This document shows positions 8,593 to 17,298 of a DNA stretch of 64,000 bases, piece after piece; position 1 is the stretch's first letter; every line of letters begins with the position of its first letter. Origin of the DNA: Lysobacter solisilvae (GTDB lineage: Bacteria; Pseudomonadota; Gammaproteobacteria; Xanthomonadales; Xanthomonadaceae); contig NZ_CP071518.1 in the NCBI RefSeq assembly GCF_016613535.2, forward strand, positions 2,666,001 through 2,730,000. The letters run 5' to 3'. The notes beneath the pieces are model-generated. The model saw only the letters and a program-made list of their open reading frames with translations. It made no database searches and had not been told where the DNA came from. The position numbers and the translations under genes are program-made.

Positions 8593-9603
8593 TCAGGCAA
8601 ACCGGGAAGCCGACAGCCCGAGCCATTCCAGCGCGGTGCCGTGGTACAGGCGCGCCTGGTTCGGGGTGTCCAGCTGCAGGGCTTCGATGCCGGCGCCCGG
8701 CGTCTGCTCGCCCAGCGGGAACGGGTAATCGGTACCCAGCATCACCCGCGACACGCCGCAGGTGTCGAGCAGGTACTGCAGTGCACGCGGGTCGGCCACC
8801 CAGGAATCGAAGTAGAAGCGTTCCAGGTACTCGCGCGGATTGCGCGGATTGTCCGTGGCGACCAGGTCCGGTCGCATGTTGAAGCCGTGTTCGATCCGGC
8901 CGATGGTGTACGGGAAACTGCCGCCACCGTGAGCGAGGCAGACTTTCAGCCGCGGCAGCCGCTCCATCACACCGCCGAACACCAGGCAGCATGCCGCGCG
9001 CGACTGCTCGGCCGGCATGCCCACCAGCCAGGGGAGCCAGTACTTGGGCATCGTCGGCGTCCCCATCATGTCCCAGGGATGCACGAGGATGGCCGCACCC
9101 AGTTCGCTGGCGGCCTGGAAGAACTCGAACAGCTCCGGCGCGTCCAGGTTCCACTCGTTGATGTGGGAACCGATCTGCACCCCCTGCAGGCCCAACTGGT
9201 CCATGCAGCGCTCCAGTTCCTGTACGGCCAGCCGCGGCGACTGCAATGGCACGGTGCCGATGCCGGCGTAATGTCGCGGGTAGTCGCGACAGGTTTGCGC
9301 CATGTGGTCGTTGAGCGCCTGGTGCAGCTCCAGTGCGTGATGCGGCTTGGCCCAGTAGCTGAACATCACCGGCACCGTGCTGATCACCTGCACCTGCACG
9401 CCGAAGCGCGCGTAGTCGTCGATGCGCTCCTGCGCATCCCAGGTCTTGGACCAGATCTCACGGAAGAACTTCCCGTCCTTGTAGATCCGGTGACGGCCGT
9501 CTTCGGTGTGGTGAATCACCGGGAAGCGCTCGTCGCCGTACTTGCGCGCCAGGTCGGGCCAGTCGCGGGGCAGGTAATGGGCGTGGGTGTCGATCTTGAG
9601 CAT
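8593..9603 (-). CDS. nbaD: 2-amino-3-carboxymuconate-6-semialdehyde decarboxylase (ACMSD)
   Basis: This is a 336-residue zinc amidohydrolase-fold decarboxylase that diverts the ring-opened product of 3-hydroxyanthranilate away from quinolinate by releasing carbon dioxide. The metal site is visible: H7 and H9 in THAHY, H175 in VHPWD, and D292 in GTDYPFP, with H225 in LAHGGGSFPY as the proposed acid/base. A cassette of six unrelated genes separates it from the dioxygenase that makes its substrate. The upstream 190 bases may hold its own promoter; a TATATC hexamer lies about 40 bases before the start, but I see no good -35. Confidence 0.95.
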   Translation of the reverse strand: MLKIDTHAHYLPRDWPDLARKYGDERFPVIHHTEDGRHRIYKDGKFFREIWSKTWDAQERIDDYARFGVQVQVISTVPVMFSYWAKPHHALELHQALNDHMAQTCRDYPRHYAGIGTVPLQSPRLAVQELERCMDQLGLQGVQIGSHINEWNLDAPELFEFFQAASELGAAILVHPWDMMGTPTMPKYWLPWLVGMPAEQSRAACCLVFGGVMERLPRLKVCLAHGGGSFPYTIGRIEHGFNMRPDLVATDNPRNPREYLERFYFDSWVADPRALQYLLDTCGVSRVMLGTDYPFPLGEQTPGAGIEALQLDTPNQARLYHGTALEWLGLSASRFA

Positions 9604-9667
9604 GCGCGAATTCAGGCCATCAAATGCCGATCCCGCATGATATATGCCGTGGGCGGGTCATGCAGTC

Positions 9668-9693
9668 CCGGCCGCCGCGATCCCGGCGGCCGG
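9668..9693. other. GC-rich hairpin between radical SAM gene and ACMSD gene
   Basis: A 10-base stem (CCGGCCGCCG with its exact complement) encloses a 6-base loop. It lies in the 193-base gap between the end of the radical SAM gene and the start of the decarboxylase gene, so it would end the cassette transcript. No run of T follows on the minus strand, so it is a weak intrinsic terminator at best, or a processing or stability element. Confidence 0.45.
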
Positions 9694-9796
9694 GCGCGCG
9701 GCCTGCGCTGGAAAGGTGTGAGTTGTGCAGGGAACCGCACAGAGCACCGCGACCTAGGTTGCCGGAGCGACACCGCGCCACTTGCGCGGCCGGGCG

Positions 9797-11470
9797 TCAG
9801 CTGGCGGCCGACGGCTCGTGCGCCAGGTCCAGCACGGTCCCGAAGCCCGCCTTTCGCGGCAACCGGCTGAGCTTGTAGTAGTGCCAATGCACGACGCACA
9901 GGCCGATGAAGCTGGCAAATGGAATGGCTTCGTCGCGCAGCGGGCGGTTGTAACGCTGCCACGCGCCGGCGTAGGAACCCACCAGCCGCCAGAGCTGGCC
10001 GTCGCGCGCCATGGCCCGCCCCAGCGCGATCCCCTGCCGCGCGGCGGCCAGCCAGGAACGCAGCCGGGCGCCGACGCCGCGCGGATTGCGCGTGAGCGCC
10101 AGACGCCGGAATGGTGCGGAGCCGGCGTAACCGGCAAAAAGGCGCTCGAAGTAGGCCTCGGGCGCGTATAGCCGCCGCAGCAGGTCATCGAAGCCGGCCT
10201 TCAGCGCCGCGCGGCTCATGAGCCTGGGATGGAACGCCACGTCCGGGTCGGAGAAGTCCAGCCGTCCCTCGTCGCGGAGCCGTTCGTACAATGGCGTGGT
10301 CGGAATGGGTGAAAGGATCGCCACCGTGGCCTGGGCTATGCCCGAGCGCTGGATGAATTCGAACTGCTGGTCGAAGACCTCTTCGGTATCGGTGTCGAAC
10401 CCGACGATGAACCCCCCGTTGACAACGAGGCCGCCGTCGCGGATTCGCTGCAGCTTGGCTTCCAGGCTGTCGCCGCGGACGTTCTGCGTCTTGTGCATGC
10501 TGATCAGCGCTTCCTTGCTCGGCGACTCGATGCCGACGAACACCTGGCGGAAGTTGGCGGCCGTCATCAGTGCCAGCATTTCCTCGTCATCTGCCAGGTT
10601 GATGCTGGCCTCGGTGACCAGCACCAGTGGGAAATTGCGAGCCCGCTGCCAGTCCACGATCGCACGCAGCAACTCCTTGGCCTTGCCCTTGTTGCCGATG
10701 AAATTGTCGTCGACCAGGAAGCAGGAGCGGAATCCGGCGGCAAGGATCTGGTCGAGTTCGGCCAGCATCTGCACCGGTGTCTTCAGTCGTGGCCGCCGTC
10801 CGAACACCGTGATGATGTCGCAGAACTCGCACATGAACGGGCAACCTCGCGAGAACTGCAGCGAAGCCATGACGTAGCGCTGGCCGCGGACCAGATCGTA
10901 CCGGGGCGTTGGCACCGAGGCCATGTCTGTCCGGTCGGGCTGGCGGTAACGCTTCTGCAGTGGTGCGTCCCGCGCCACGGCCTCCAGGAAGACAGGCCAG
11001 GTTTCTTCCGCTTCGCCAACAAACACCGTATCGCACAGGCCTTCGAAGGCATCTTCGGCTACCGAAGCGTAAGGCCCCCCGACTGCGACGATCGCCTGGC
11101 CGCCGCGCAGGCCCTGCAGGATTTCGTGCATGCGTACGCGCTGCACGATCATTCCCGTGACCCCGACCACATCGAAATCGCGCAGGCGCTCGAAATTGAT
11201 GTCCTCGACGTTCTCGTCCACGATCTCGACGTCGCAATGCGAAGGCGCCAACGCCGCCAGCGCGGGCAGCGCCCCGGTGACCACCCAGCAACGGCGATCG
11301 CCAGGCATCAGTGGCAGCGCGAAATCGAATCCCCAGTAGGACGGTTCGAATTTCGGGTTGACGATGGCCACCCGCAGGCGCCGCGCGGCTGGCGCCGGCG
11401 TGGCCGGATTGCCGGACCGGGTGCGGGCCAGTGGCAGCGGATCGGGCAAGGTCAGAACGGTCGGATTCAT
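9797..11470 (-). CDS. B12-binding-domain radical SAM protein
   Basis: This is a 557-residue protein. Residues about 31-160 resemble the cobalamin-binding Rossmann domain (LRVAIVNPKFEPSYWGF, then VGVTGMIVQ and VAVGGPYAS), and residues about 200-430 form the radical SAM core with the cluster cysteines C210, C214 and C217 in RGCPFMCEFCDI. The C-terminal part resembles the DUF4070 region of the group that includes hopanoid and related methylases or ring-modifying enzymes. The ATG at 11470 overlaps the stop of the WbqC gene as ATGA, which fixes the start. It is the last gene of the six-gene cassette. The substrate cannot be inferred; methylation or rearrangement of a sugar or lipid precursor is possible. 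Confidence 0.85.
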   Translation of the reverse strand: MNPTVLTLPDPLPLARTRSGNPATPAPAARRLRVAIVNPKFEPSYWGFDFALPLMPGDRRCWVVTGALPALAALAPSHCDVEIVDENVEDINFERLRDFDVVGVTGMIVQRVRMHEILQGLRGGQAIVAVGGPYASVAEDAFEGLCDTVFVGEAEETWPVFLEAVARDAPLQKRYRQPDRTDMASVPTPRYDLVRGQRYVMASLQFSRGCPFMCEFCDIITVFGRRPRLKTPVQMLAELDQILAAGFRSCFLVDDNFIGNKGKAKELLRAIVDWQRARNFPLVLVTEASINLADDEEMLALMTAANFRQVFVGIESPSKEALISMHKTQNVRGDSLEAKLQRIRDGGLVVNGGFIVGFDTDTEEVFDQQFEFIQRSGIAQATVAILSPIPTTPLYERLRDEGRLDFSDPDVAFHPRLMSRAALKAGFDDLLRRLYAPEAYFERLFAGYAGSAPFRRLALTRNPRGVGARLRSWLAAARQGIALGRAMARDGQLWRLVGSYAGAWQRYNRPLRDEAIPFASFIGLCVVHWHYYKLSRLPRKAGFGTVLDLAHEPSAAS

Positions 11471-12147
11471 TGCGACGTCCCGGAAGTTGCCAGGACGTCC
11501 GCACGGACCGCGGCGGGTCCGGCGCCGAGCAGGGCAGGCAACAGGTAGGGGTGGGGTCCTGCGTACGGCGACAGGAACGACAGGCGAAGGCCGGCGTCCG
11601 CAAAGCACGGGCCGTGGTAGAGATGGCGACCGCCGGGTGGGTTGATGTACTCCACGCCGCCAAGCGCGCGCACGATCGCGATGATCCGCTCCTGTCCGCG
11701 CAGCGCCGGATCCACCCCCAGGGTCGAGCTGCGCAGCAAGGTCGGGCGCAGATCGAGCAGGCTGCCGACCAGGCGCAGCCCGTGTTCGAGGAAATCCACG
11801 ACCCCCGACAACGGGGCGCCCAGCAGTCGATGCAACTGCCCGGCTACTTCCGTATCGGAGCCGGCAAGCCAGGGAAAACGACGTAGCCGCGCATCTAGCG
11901 TGTTGCGTGCACCTTCGGCAAAGGCCAGATCTCGGATGAGAACATCGCGCGGTTGCCGCGCCAGCGGCAGGGTGAGCCATTCTGCTCCGCCGGCAGGGCC
12001 GGGCAATTGCGCCCGGTGCACGCGGCCGCGACGATTGAACTGGACGCAATCGAGCATCACGAAACAGTCGGCGGCGGCGAACAGGCGAAAGTAGCCTGGA
12101 TATGGGAAAAAGTAGGGCTGCATGACCGCCACCCGTACCGGGCTCAC
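11467..12147 (-). CDS. WbqC-family protein
   Basis: This is a 226-residue protein starting at a GTG at 12147 that overlaps the upstream stop as GTGA; the first residues then run VSPVRVAVMQPYFFPYPGYF, the hallmark opening of WbqC proteins. Further on come FVMLDCVQFNRRGRVHR and NPPGGRHLY, also typical. WbqC proteins occur in O-antigen, exopolysaccharide and aminosugar gene sets and are thought to act as transferases or acyl-amidating enzymes on nucleotide sugars, but the reaction is poorly defined. The gene is coupled by four-base overlaps on both sides. An alternative ATG 21 bases upstream lies within the preceding gene. Confidence 0.88.
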   Translation of the reverse strand: MSPVRVAVMQPYFFPYPGYFRLFAAADCFVMLDCVQFNRRGRVHRAQLPGPAGGAEWLTLPLARQPRDVLIRDLAFAEGARNTLDARLRRFPWLAGSDTEVAGQLHRLLGAPLSGVVDFLEHGLRLVGSLLDLRPTLLRSSTLGVDPALRGQERIIAIVRALGGVEYINPPGGRHLYHGPCFADAGLRLSFLSPYAGPHPYLLPALLGAGPAAVRADVLATSGTSQ

Positions 12148-13070
12148 GCCAATGCCTCCGCGCCGCATGCATCTGGCAGCGTCAGCAGGTGGATGCGCAG
12201 CCGTTCGTTGATGGCGTTCTGGCGCGGGGCACCGACGAAAGCGTCGAACAGGGCGCGATTGCAGAGAAACTCGTGGCGGGCGAGGTCGTCGCCGCGCAGG
12301 TAGTGGATGACGCGAACGTCCTCGGGCTGGACCCAGGCGTGCGCAAGCAACCGGTCATCGTTGGCACAATTATATTCGTGCCCCAGTTCGACCACGTCCA
12401 CGCCGGTCTCCGCCATGGCCAGTGTCAGGGCAACCTGGGCCGCGAACCGATTGCGCGGCAACATGCGACAGGCCAGATCGAGACATTCGTCGATGCGTGC
12501 GGACACGGCGGTGAACGCGGCGGCATTGAAAGCGACGAAGCCGTAATTGAAGTACGCGGGCGAAGCGAGTTGTCTGCCGTCCACGTCGATGGAATAGCGT
12601 CGGTCCAGTGGCAGTCCGGGGCGGTCGATGGCCCGTAGCAGGCCGAGCCAGGTCTCCTCGTTGTTCGCAAACGGCGGACTGTGCGCCTGCAGTCCCGCCA
12701 CGGCAGGAGGTGCGCCGTGGAGCAGGGTGAGCAGGTCGTCGAAGGGCGCCACCGGACAGGTATCGGCGTCACACAGCACCACGATGTCGGCGTCGCTAGG
12801 GCAGGCATAGCGACCGTGGCCGGACGCCCATTCGGGAGCAGTCATCCGCGCATGCAGTTCGTCAGGCACCACGTACCAGTCGACCGGAAATGCCTGCGCC
12901 CACGCATTGTGGGCGTGGACCTCGGCCAGCGAGGCCCGGTCGCCGACGGACACTTGGATCCTGGCCTGGGCGTACGCGCTCCCCAGGCTGGCCAGCGACT
13001 GTGCGATCAACCGTACCTGCGCATAGAACGCCGGCTTCGGCGAAATGGGGATGCGGAACTCCAGCTTCAT
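12144..13070 (-). CDS. Putative GT-A-fold glycosyltransferase
   Basis: This is a 308-residue soluble protein that I do not recognise as a named family. It has a plausible GT-A nucleotide-diphosphate-sugar signature: a beta-strand followed by an Asp-rich VVLCDADTCP (D-x-D) around residue 100, and a later SPAYFNYGFVAFNAAAF resembling the acceptor-side region of GT8-like enzymes. HEYNCANDDRL and VIHYLRGDD follow, as in many small glycosyltransferases. It overlaps its neighbours by four bases on both sides (ATGA with the glycosidase-like gene, GTGA with wbqC-like). The inference of sugar transfer rests on these motifs and on context. Confidence 0.55.
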   Translation of the reverse strand: MKLEFRIPISPKPAFYAQVRLIAQSLASLGSAYAQARIQVSVGDRASLAEVHAHNAWAQAFPVDWYVVPDELHARMTAPEWASGHGRYACPSDADIVVLCDADTCPVAPFDDLLTLLHGAPPAVAGLQAHSPPFANNEETWLGLLRAIDRPGLPLDRRYSIDVDGRQLASPAYFNYGFVAFNAAAFTAVSARIDECLDLACRMLPRNRFAAQVALTLAMAETGVDVVELGHEYNCANDDRLLAHAWVQPEDVRVIHYLRGDDLARHEFLCNRALFDAFVGAPRQNAINERLRIHLLTLPDACGAEALA

Positions 13071-14020
13071 GGTTCGTCTCGCTCCTCGACGGCGTAGCCG
13101 AAGCCCGCGCGGCTGAAGTCGTTGCCGTTGTAGAACATCACGCGGGAGTTCCCGTCCCGCACGACGCAGGCGGCTACCTGCATCCAGTCATCCCAGTCCC
13201 CCGGTTGCGGAGACGGCGCGAATCGCACCGGAGCAATGTCCTCCGGGCGCACGGTAGGGCCGTTCAGAGGGGACCGGTAAAGCCGATAGGCATCGGCCGA
13301 CGGTCCACGGAATTCCGAGGCGCCGCGCGCGCTGAACCAGAGCGTCGCGTCCTGGCCCTCACCCTCGATCCAGGGCCGTGTCACGCCTGCCCAGGCCGTC
13401 CCCTCGATCGAAACCACCGGGTCACACTGGGTGTGCCAGGATGCGCCGTCGGTTGAATGCGCAACACGCAGGTCGTAGAAGGGCTCCGTTCGGCCGGCGA
13501 CCCGACGCCATCCCAGTCCGTTGGCGTACCACATCGAGAAGCCCGAGTCCGTCCGCCGGACGCACGGGGCGGTGACGAATCGAGGATGTCCGGCGGGCGA
13601 TGTCAGCACGGGGGTGTGGCTGGCCTTGCGAAATGAAAGCCCGCCGTCTTCGCTTACGGCCAGGCCGATGGCCAGTTCATGCGGTACATCCCGGCCCAAT
13701 CGCATGCCCGTGTACCAGAGCATCACACGTCCATCCACGGCCAGGGCCGCCGATACCCACAGCCCGGCGCTGTCGAACGCGCCCTCGTTCCCGCGCTCCA
13801 GCCCGGGAACTTCACGGACGGCGAGCACGCGCATGGCGTCGCGCGGGTCAACGTCGGCGCACAGGACCCCGGCCCGGCCGTCCGAGTCGCGCGCGGCGAA
13901 CCAGATGCGCCACAACCGTTCCCCGAGCGGCAGGCAGGTCGGCATGCCGGCGCTGTGTCGCCACCATGGATGGGTAGCAGGCGGCGACACGACCAGGCCC
14001 CTGCGGCGCCAGATTCCCAT
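13067..14020 (-). CDS. Five-bladed beta-propeller glycosidase-like protein
   Basis: This is a 317-residue protein without a signal peptide. Repeated segments such as RIWFAARDSDGR, VMLWYTGMRLG, GFSMWYANGLGW, ATLWFSARG and RVMFYNGNDF have the spacing and aromatic pattern of blades in the GH43/GH32/GH68 superfamily and of the related phosphorylase or DUF families with a similar fold. Candidate acidic residues occur (for example E in VPHELAIGLAVSEDGG), but I cannot assign a catalytic triad. In the cassette it is coupled to the GT-A-like gene by ATGA. The missing export signal argues for action on a cytoplasmic sugar intermediate. Confidence 0.6.
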   Translation of the reverse strand: MGIWRRRGLVVSPPATHPWWRHSAGMPTCLPLGERLWRIWFAARDSDGRAGVLCADVDPRDAMRVLAVREVPGLERGNEGAFDSAGLWVSAALAVDGRVMLWYTGMRLGRDVPHELAIGLAVSEDGGLSFRKASHTPVLTSPAGHPRFVTAPCVRRTDSGFSMWYANGLGWRRVAGRTEPFYDLRVAHSTDGASWHTQCDPVVSIEGTAWAGVTRPWIEGEGQDATLWFSARGASEFRGPSADAYRLYRSPLNGPTVRPEDIAPVRFAPSPQPGDWDDWMQVAACVVRDGNSRVMFYNGNDFSRAGFGYAVEERDEP

Positions 14021-14032
14021 GCGATCGACGTC

Positions 14033-14695
14033 CTAGAGCAAGCGCTTGAGACGCTGGCTGGAATAGCGCGCCACCGGTGAAGCGACGCCGGGAACCACGG
14101 TGTCGGGTGGCAGGTCCGCCAGGACCACGGCGGCCGGACCCAGGAAGCAGCGCGCCCCGACACTGCGTCCATAGTCGATGCTCGATTTGCCCGCCATGAA
14201 GCACTCCTCGCCGAGGGTCACGTTGCTGGAAATCCCGATATGTGAGGACAGGAAGCAGTGGTCGCCGATCCGCGAATGATGGCCGATGTGGTTGTTGCTC
14301 CAGAGGATGACGTTGTCGCCGATCTCGACGAACGGCTGCAGCGTGTTGTTGTCGAGGATGAAGCAGTTCTCTCCGATGCGATCGGTGTAGACATTGCAGC
14401 TGGGATGGATGAAGGAGGCGAAGGTGTAGCCCCGAGCCTTGCCTTCCTGAAAACGCGCCTTGCGGAATTCATTGAGCTTGCGGAAGCTCAACGGTCCCAG
14501 CAGCTTCACCCGATCGGGTGGAAAGCTGCGCTCCAGTTGCTCCCAGGAAACCTGGGGCCTGCCCGCGAACGTGTCGCCAGTGCGGAACGCGTCGTCGACG
14601 GTGAAGCCGACAATGCGGTCGGGCCCGTGGGCGTCGATGTAGATGCGTGCGACATCGGCGATCTGTCCGGCGCCGAACACGACGATGTCATTCAC
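14033..14695 (-). CDS. NeuD/PglD-like hexapeptide acyltransferase
   Basis: This is a 220-residue protein starting at a GTG at 14695 that overlaps the stop of the fusion gene as GTGA (first residues then VNDIVVFGAGQIADVARIYI). Residues 1-90 form the PglD-like Rossmann domain that binds the sugar substrate, and residues about 105-200 form a left-handed beta-helix of hexapeptide repeats (IGENCFILDNNTLQPFVEIG, HIGHHSRIGDHCFLS, GISSNVTLGEECF), the acyl-CoA site of NeuD/PglD acyltransferases. Such enzymes acetylate amino groups made by the neighbouring aminotransferase class, which fits its position right after the fusion gene. Confidence 0.87.
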   Translation of the reverse strand: MNDIVVFGAGQIADVARIYIDAHGPDRIVGFTVDDAFRTGDTFAGRPQVSWEQLERSFPPDRVKLLGPLSFRKLNEFRKARFQEGKARGYTFASFIHPSCNVYTDRIGENCFILDNNTLQPFVEIGDNVILWSNNHIGHHSRIGDHCFLSSHIGISSNVTLGEECFMAGKSSIDYGRSVGARCFLGPAAVVLADLPPDTVVPGVASPVARYSSQRLKRLL

Positions 14696-16533
14696 GGCGT
14701 CACCCCGCGGCCGGCCTGGGTGATGCCTGCCTGGGCGTGCGGTATTGCAGCCTCCGCGAGCGCGGCCACCACTCGCGCGATTTCCGTGTCGTGCAGGTCC
14801 GGGGCCATCGGCAGGCCGATCAGGCAGGTGGCGATCCGCTCGGTGTTCGCGAGCAGCCCCCGCGGCGCCGAGACGAAATGCGGTTCGTTGTGCAGGCCGA
14901 CGCCGTACCAGCGCCGGAAGCCCACCCGCGCAGCCGCGAGTGCGGCGGTCGCCGCCGCGGCCTCGGTTGCGTCGCGGGCGACGAAGAGCGCGTAGCAGGA
15001 GGCCACGCGCGGGGCGGTCACGATTCGGCCGGCCAAGCCATGGGAGCGCGCGTGCTTCTGGTAGGCCTGTGCCACCTGCGACAGCGCGTGGCGCTGCGAC
15101 GGCCACCGGGCCAGTTGCGCCAGGCCAACGGCGGCATGGTATTCGCTGAGCTTGCCGTTGATGCCGGGCATGCGGCATTCGCGCGCGCCCAGGAACCCGA
15201 AATTCAGCGCACCGTAGGTCCGCTCGATGACGCCGCGATCCGTGCACAGCACGGCGCCGCCTTCGCCGATCCCGAATGCCTTGGTGGCGTGCATGCTCAG
15301 GACAACCGGCACCGTGCCGAAGGTGTCATCGGGATGGTCGCAGGCCTGCTCGAAGGCAGCGGCGGCGTCGATCACCACCGGTATTCCCGAGTCGCGGGAA
15401 AACTCGCTCCATGCCTGCTGGGGCACCGACTGGCCGTAGGCTGCCGTGGCGAGTGCGAGGCCGACACGCTCCAGCGGCTGGCGCGCGGCAAATTCGGGGG
15501 TGGGCATCCATCCGTTCGAGTCGACGTCGATCAGCCGCGGTTGATAGCCACACGCCTCGGCGGCCAAGGCTGTCGCGGCGAATGTGTAGGCGGGGCACAG
15601 CGCCCAGGGGCGCTCAGAAGTCGCCCTGCCGGCCGTGGCCAGGATCGCGGCGATCAGTGCCGAAGTGCCCGACGAGGCCAGGCACACCTCTTCCTCGCGC
15701 ACACCGAAGGCCTGCGCCAGTCCGCGCGTGAACTGCGCGGAAAGCGTGCCGTGATTCGTATACCGCCGTGCGTCGTCCATGCGCTCCAGGAAGGGAGTCA
15801 GGTCTTTTACGCGCGGCAGCCGTGGCCTGCATACCGGGACGGCGTCCGCCTCGCGGCCGGCCGCGATGGGGCGCCTGCCCGGCGGTGGCAGGTCGTCCTT
15901 GAGCGCGAATGCCATCAGCTCGTACAGGTCGCGATCGGCGCGGAAACCGATCGCGCGTCCGGCCAGCCCGCGCAGGTAACGCGCGAGGTCGTCATAGGAA
16001 ACGTGGAACAGGTCGTCGCGTTCCCAGTCCACGAGGGTGGACATGACGTTGAAGACGATGCCACGTCTTACTCGGGGCCAAGTGGCCTCGAGCATTCGGG
16101 TCATGAAGGCCCACATTTGCTCATGGGTGGCCTCGTGCCTGACGGTGAACAGCCCGTTGGCGAAGACGAAGTCACAGTCGAGCAGACGGTCCAGCGTCTT
16201 GCCGTCGGCGTCGAGCAGGTCCAGGCAATGAAACGCCACGTCGGGAAACTTCGCCCGGGCGATACCGATTGCCAAAGAGGAGCGGTCGATGCCGATGTAG
16301 CCGACGTCGTCGAAACCTTCCTCCTGCAGGAAGCGATACAGCTCACCGGTTCCGCAGCCCAGGTCGCACAGCGTGACGCGGCGTTGACCGGCATGCTGCA
16401 GCACCAGGTCGATGCCCATCCGGAACCGGGCGCGCCGACCCGCTTCGTCCGGCCAGGCCGCGCCTGAGGCGGTGTCGCCGTGGCGCGCGAGGTGCGCGTC
16501 GTAGTAGTTCAGCAACGCTGTCGACGTATCCAC
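14692..16533 (-). CDS. Methyltransferase-aminotransferase fusion protein
   Basis: This is about 613 residues from a GTG at 16533 (VDTSTALLNYYDAHLARHGD); an ATG at 16629 is an alternative start. The N-terminal domain (about residues 35-220) is a class I SAM methyltransferase with motif I LCDLGCGTGELYRFL. The C-terminal domain (about 240-613) is a DegT/DnrJ/EryC1 PLP aminotransferase, with an N-terminal SSGTSALIAAIL loop and the PLP lysine in SMHATKAFGIGEGG. Such aminotransferases make 3- or 4-amino sugars on nucleotide carriers, and a methyltransferase could N- or C-methylate the product. The linker RRPIAAGREADAVPVCRPR is unbroken, so this is a true fusion in frame. It heads the cassette. Confidence 0.85.
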   Translation of the reverse strand: MDTSTALLNYYDAHLARHGDTASGAAWPDEAGRRARFRMGIDLVLQHAGQRRVTLCDLGCGTGELYRFLQEEGFDDVGYIGIDRSSLAIGIARAKFPDVAFHCLDLLDADGKTLDRLLDCDFVFANGLFTVRHEATHEQMWAFMTRMLEATWPRVRRGIVFNVMSTLVDWERDDLFHVSYDDLARYLRGLAGRAIGFRADRDLYELMAFALKDDLPPPGRRPIAAGREADAVPVCRPRLPRVKDLTPFLERMDDARRYTNHGTLSAQFTRGLAQAFGVREEEVCLASSGTSALIAAILATAGRATSERPWALCPAYTFAATALAAEACGYQPRLIDVDSNGWMPTPEFAARQPLERVGLALATAAYGQSVPQQAWSEFSRDSGIPVVIDAAAAFEQACDHPDDTFGTVPVVLSMHATKAFGIGEGGAVLCTDRGVIERTYGALNFGFLGARECRMPGINGKLSEYHAAVGLAQLARWPSQRHALSQVAQAYQKHARSHGLAGRIVTAPRVASCYALFVARDATEAAAATAALAAARVGFRRWYGVGLHNEPHFVSAPRGLLANTERIATCLIGLPMAPDLHDTEIARVVAALAEAAIPHAQAGITQAGRGVTP

Positions 16534-16748
16534 CAGTTCTTGCGCGCCCCCGGTCCTGCTGCGATCGTCACGCGCCGGCCCCGGCAACACCGCAGGCCCT
16601 TGCACGCCCCGAGTATTGCATCGCTGCATGAACTTATGGAAGCGAGCCAGAGCGGGCGGCAAGGTCGGCACTACCTGCGTCGCCCGGAAGGCGCCGTGCG
16701 ATTGCGTCAGAGAGGGGGCCTGGTTCCGGTCGTGCCGGCGCGGAACCC

Positions 16749-17282
16749 TCAGGATTCCCCGGGGTCGTCGTATTTCGCGGGCGCGGGATTCAGATGGCCG
16801 CAGTCGCGGCAGGTACGGTGCTCGCGCGAGCGGTAGAAGCGCTCGAACACGGCCGGGAATTCGTTTTCGATGTCGCGCAGCGGGAAGAATTCCTCGTACA
16901 GCTTCTCGTTGCACCGTTCGCAGTACCACATCAGCCCGTCGAGTTCATGTGGCTGGCGCCGGCGTTCGATCACCAGGCCCACGGAGTCGGCCATCCGCTG
17001 CGGCGAATGGGGCGTGCGCGGCGGCAACATGAAGGTTTCACCCGCGCGAATGGGAATGTCGCGGACCGCGCCGTTTTCCTGGATGCGCAGCACCATTTCG
17101 CCCTCTAGCTGATAGAACCACTCGGGCCCTTCGTCGAGGTGATAGTCGGTGCGCTGGTTGGGCCCGCCCACCGCCATGACGATGAATTCGCCATTGAAGA
17201 TGCACTTGTTGCCCACCGGCGGCTTCAACAGCGCGCGGTTCTCGTCGATCCAGGCCTGCAGGTTGAGCGGGGCGGGAAGCAT
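16749..17282 (-). CDS. nbaC: 3-hydroxyanthranilate 3,4-dioxygenase
   Basis: This is a 177-residue cupin dioxygenase that opens the ring of 3-hydroxyanthranilate to 2-amino-3-carboxymuconate-6-semialdehyde using Fe(II) and oxygen. The iron ligands are visible as H48, E54 and H92 in [11 protein letters not shown] and PPRTPHSP. The C-terminal rubredoxin-like metal site of the bacterial type is present as C121/C124 (WYCERC) and C158/C161 (RTCRDC). The conserved GLVIERRRQ segment, substrate-binding arginines included, is present. It lies 16 bases after the RidA-family gene on the same strand. The decarboxylase that uses its product is more than 7 kb downstream, beyond the inserted cassette. Confidence 0.96.
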   Translation of the reverse strand: MLPAPLNLQAWIDENRALLKPPVGNKCIFNGEFIVMAVGGPNQRTDYHLDEGPEWFYQLEGEMVLRIQENGAVRDIPIRAGETFMLPPRTPHSPQRMADSVGLVIERRRQPHELDGLMWYCERCNEKLYEEFFPLRDIENEFPAVFERFYRSREHRTCRDCGHLNPAPAKYDDPGES

Positions 17283-17298
17283 GGCGTGTTCTCCGGTT

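Noticed and set aside
7177..9870. An 897-codon plus-strand open frame over kynU and the ACMS decarboxylase gene
   Set aside because: Shadow of minus-strand genes with clear motifs; its translation has no recognisable domain.
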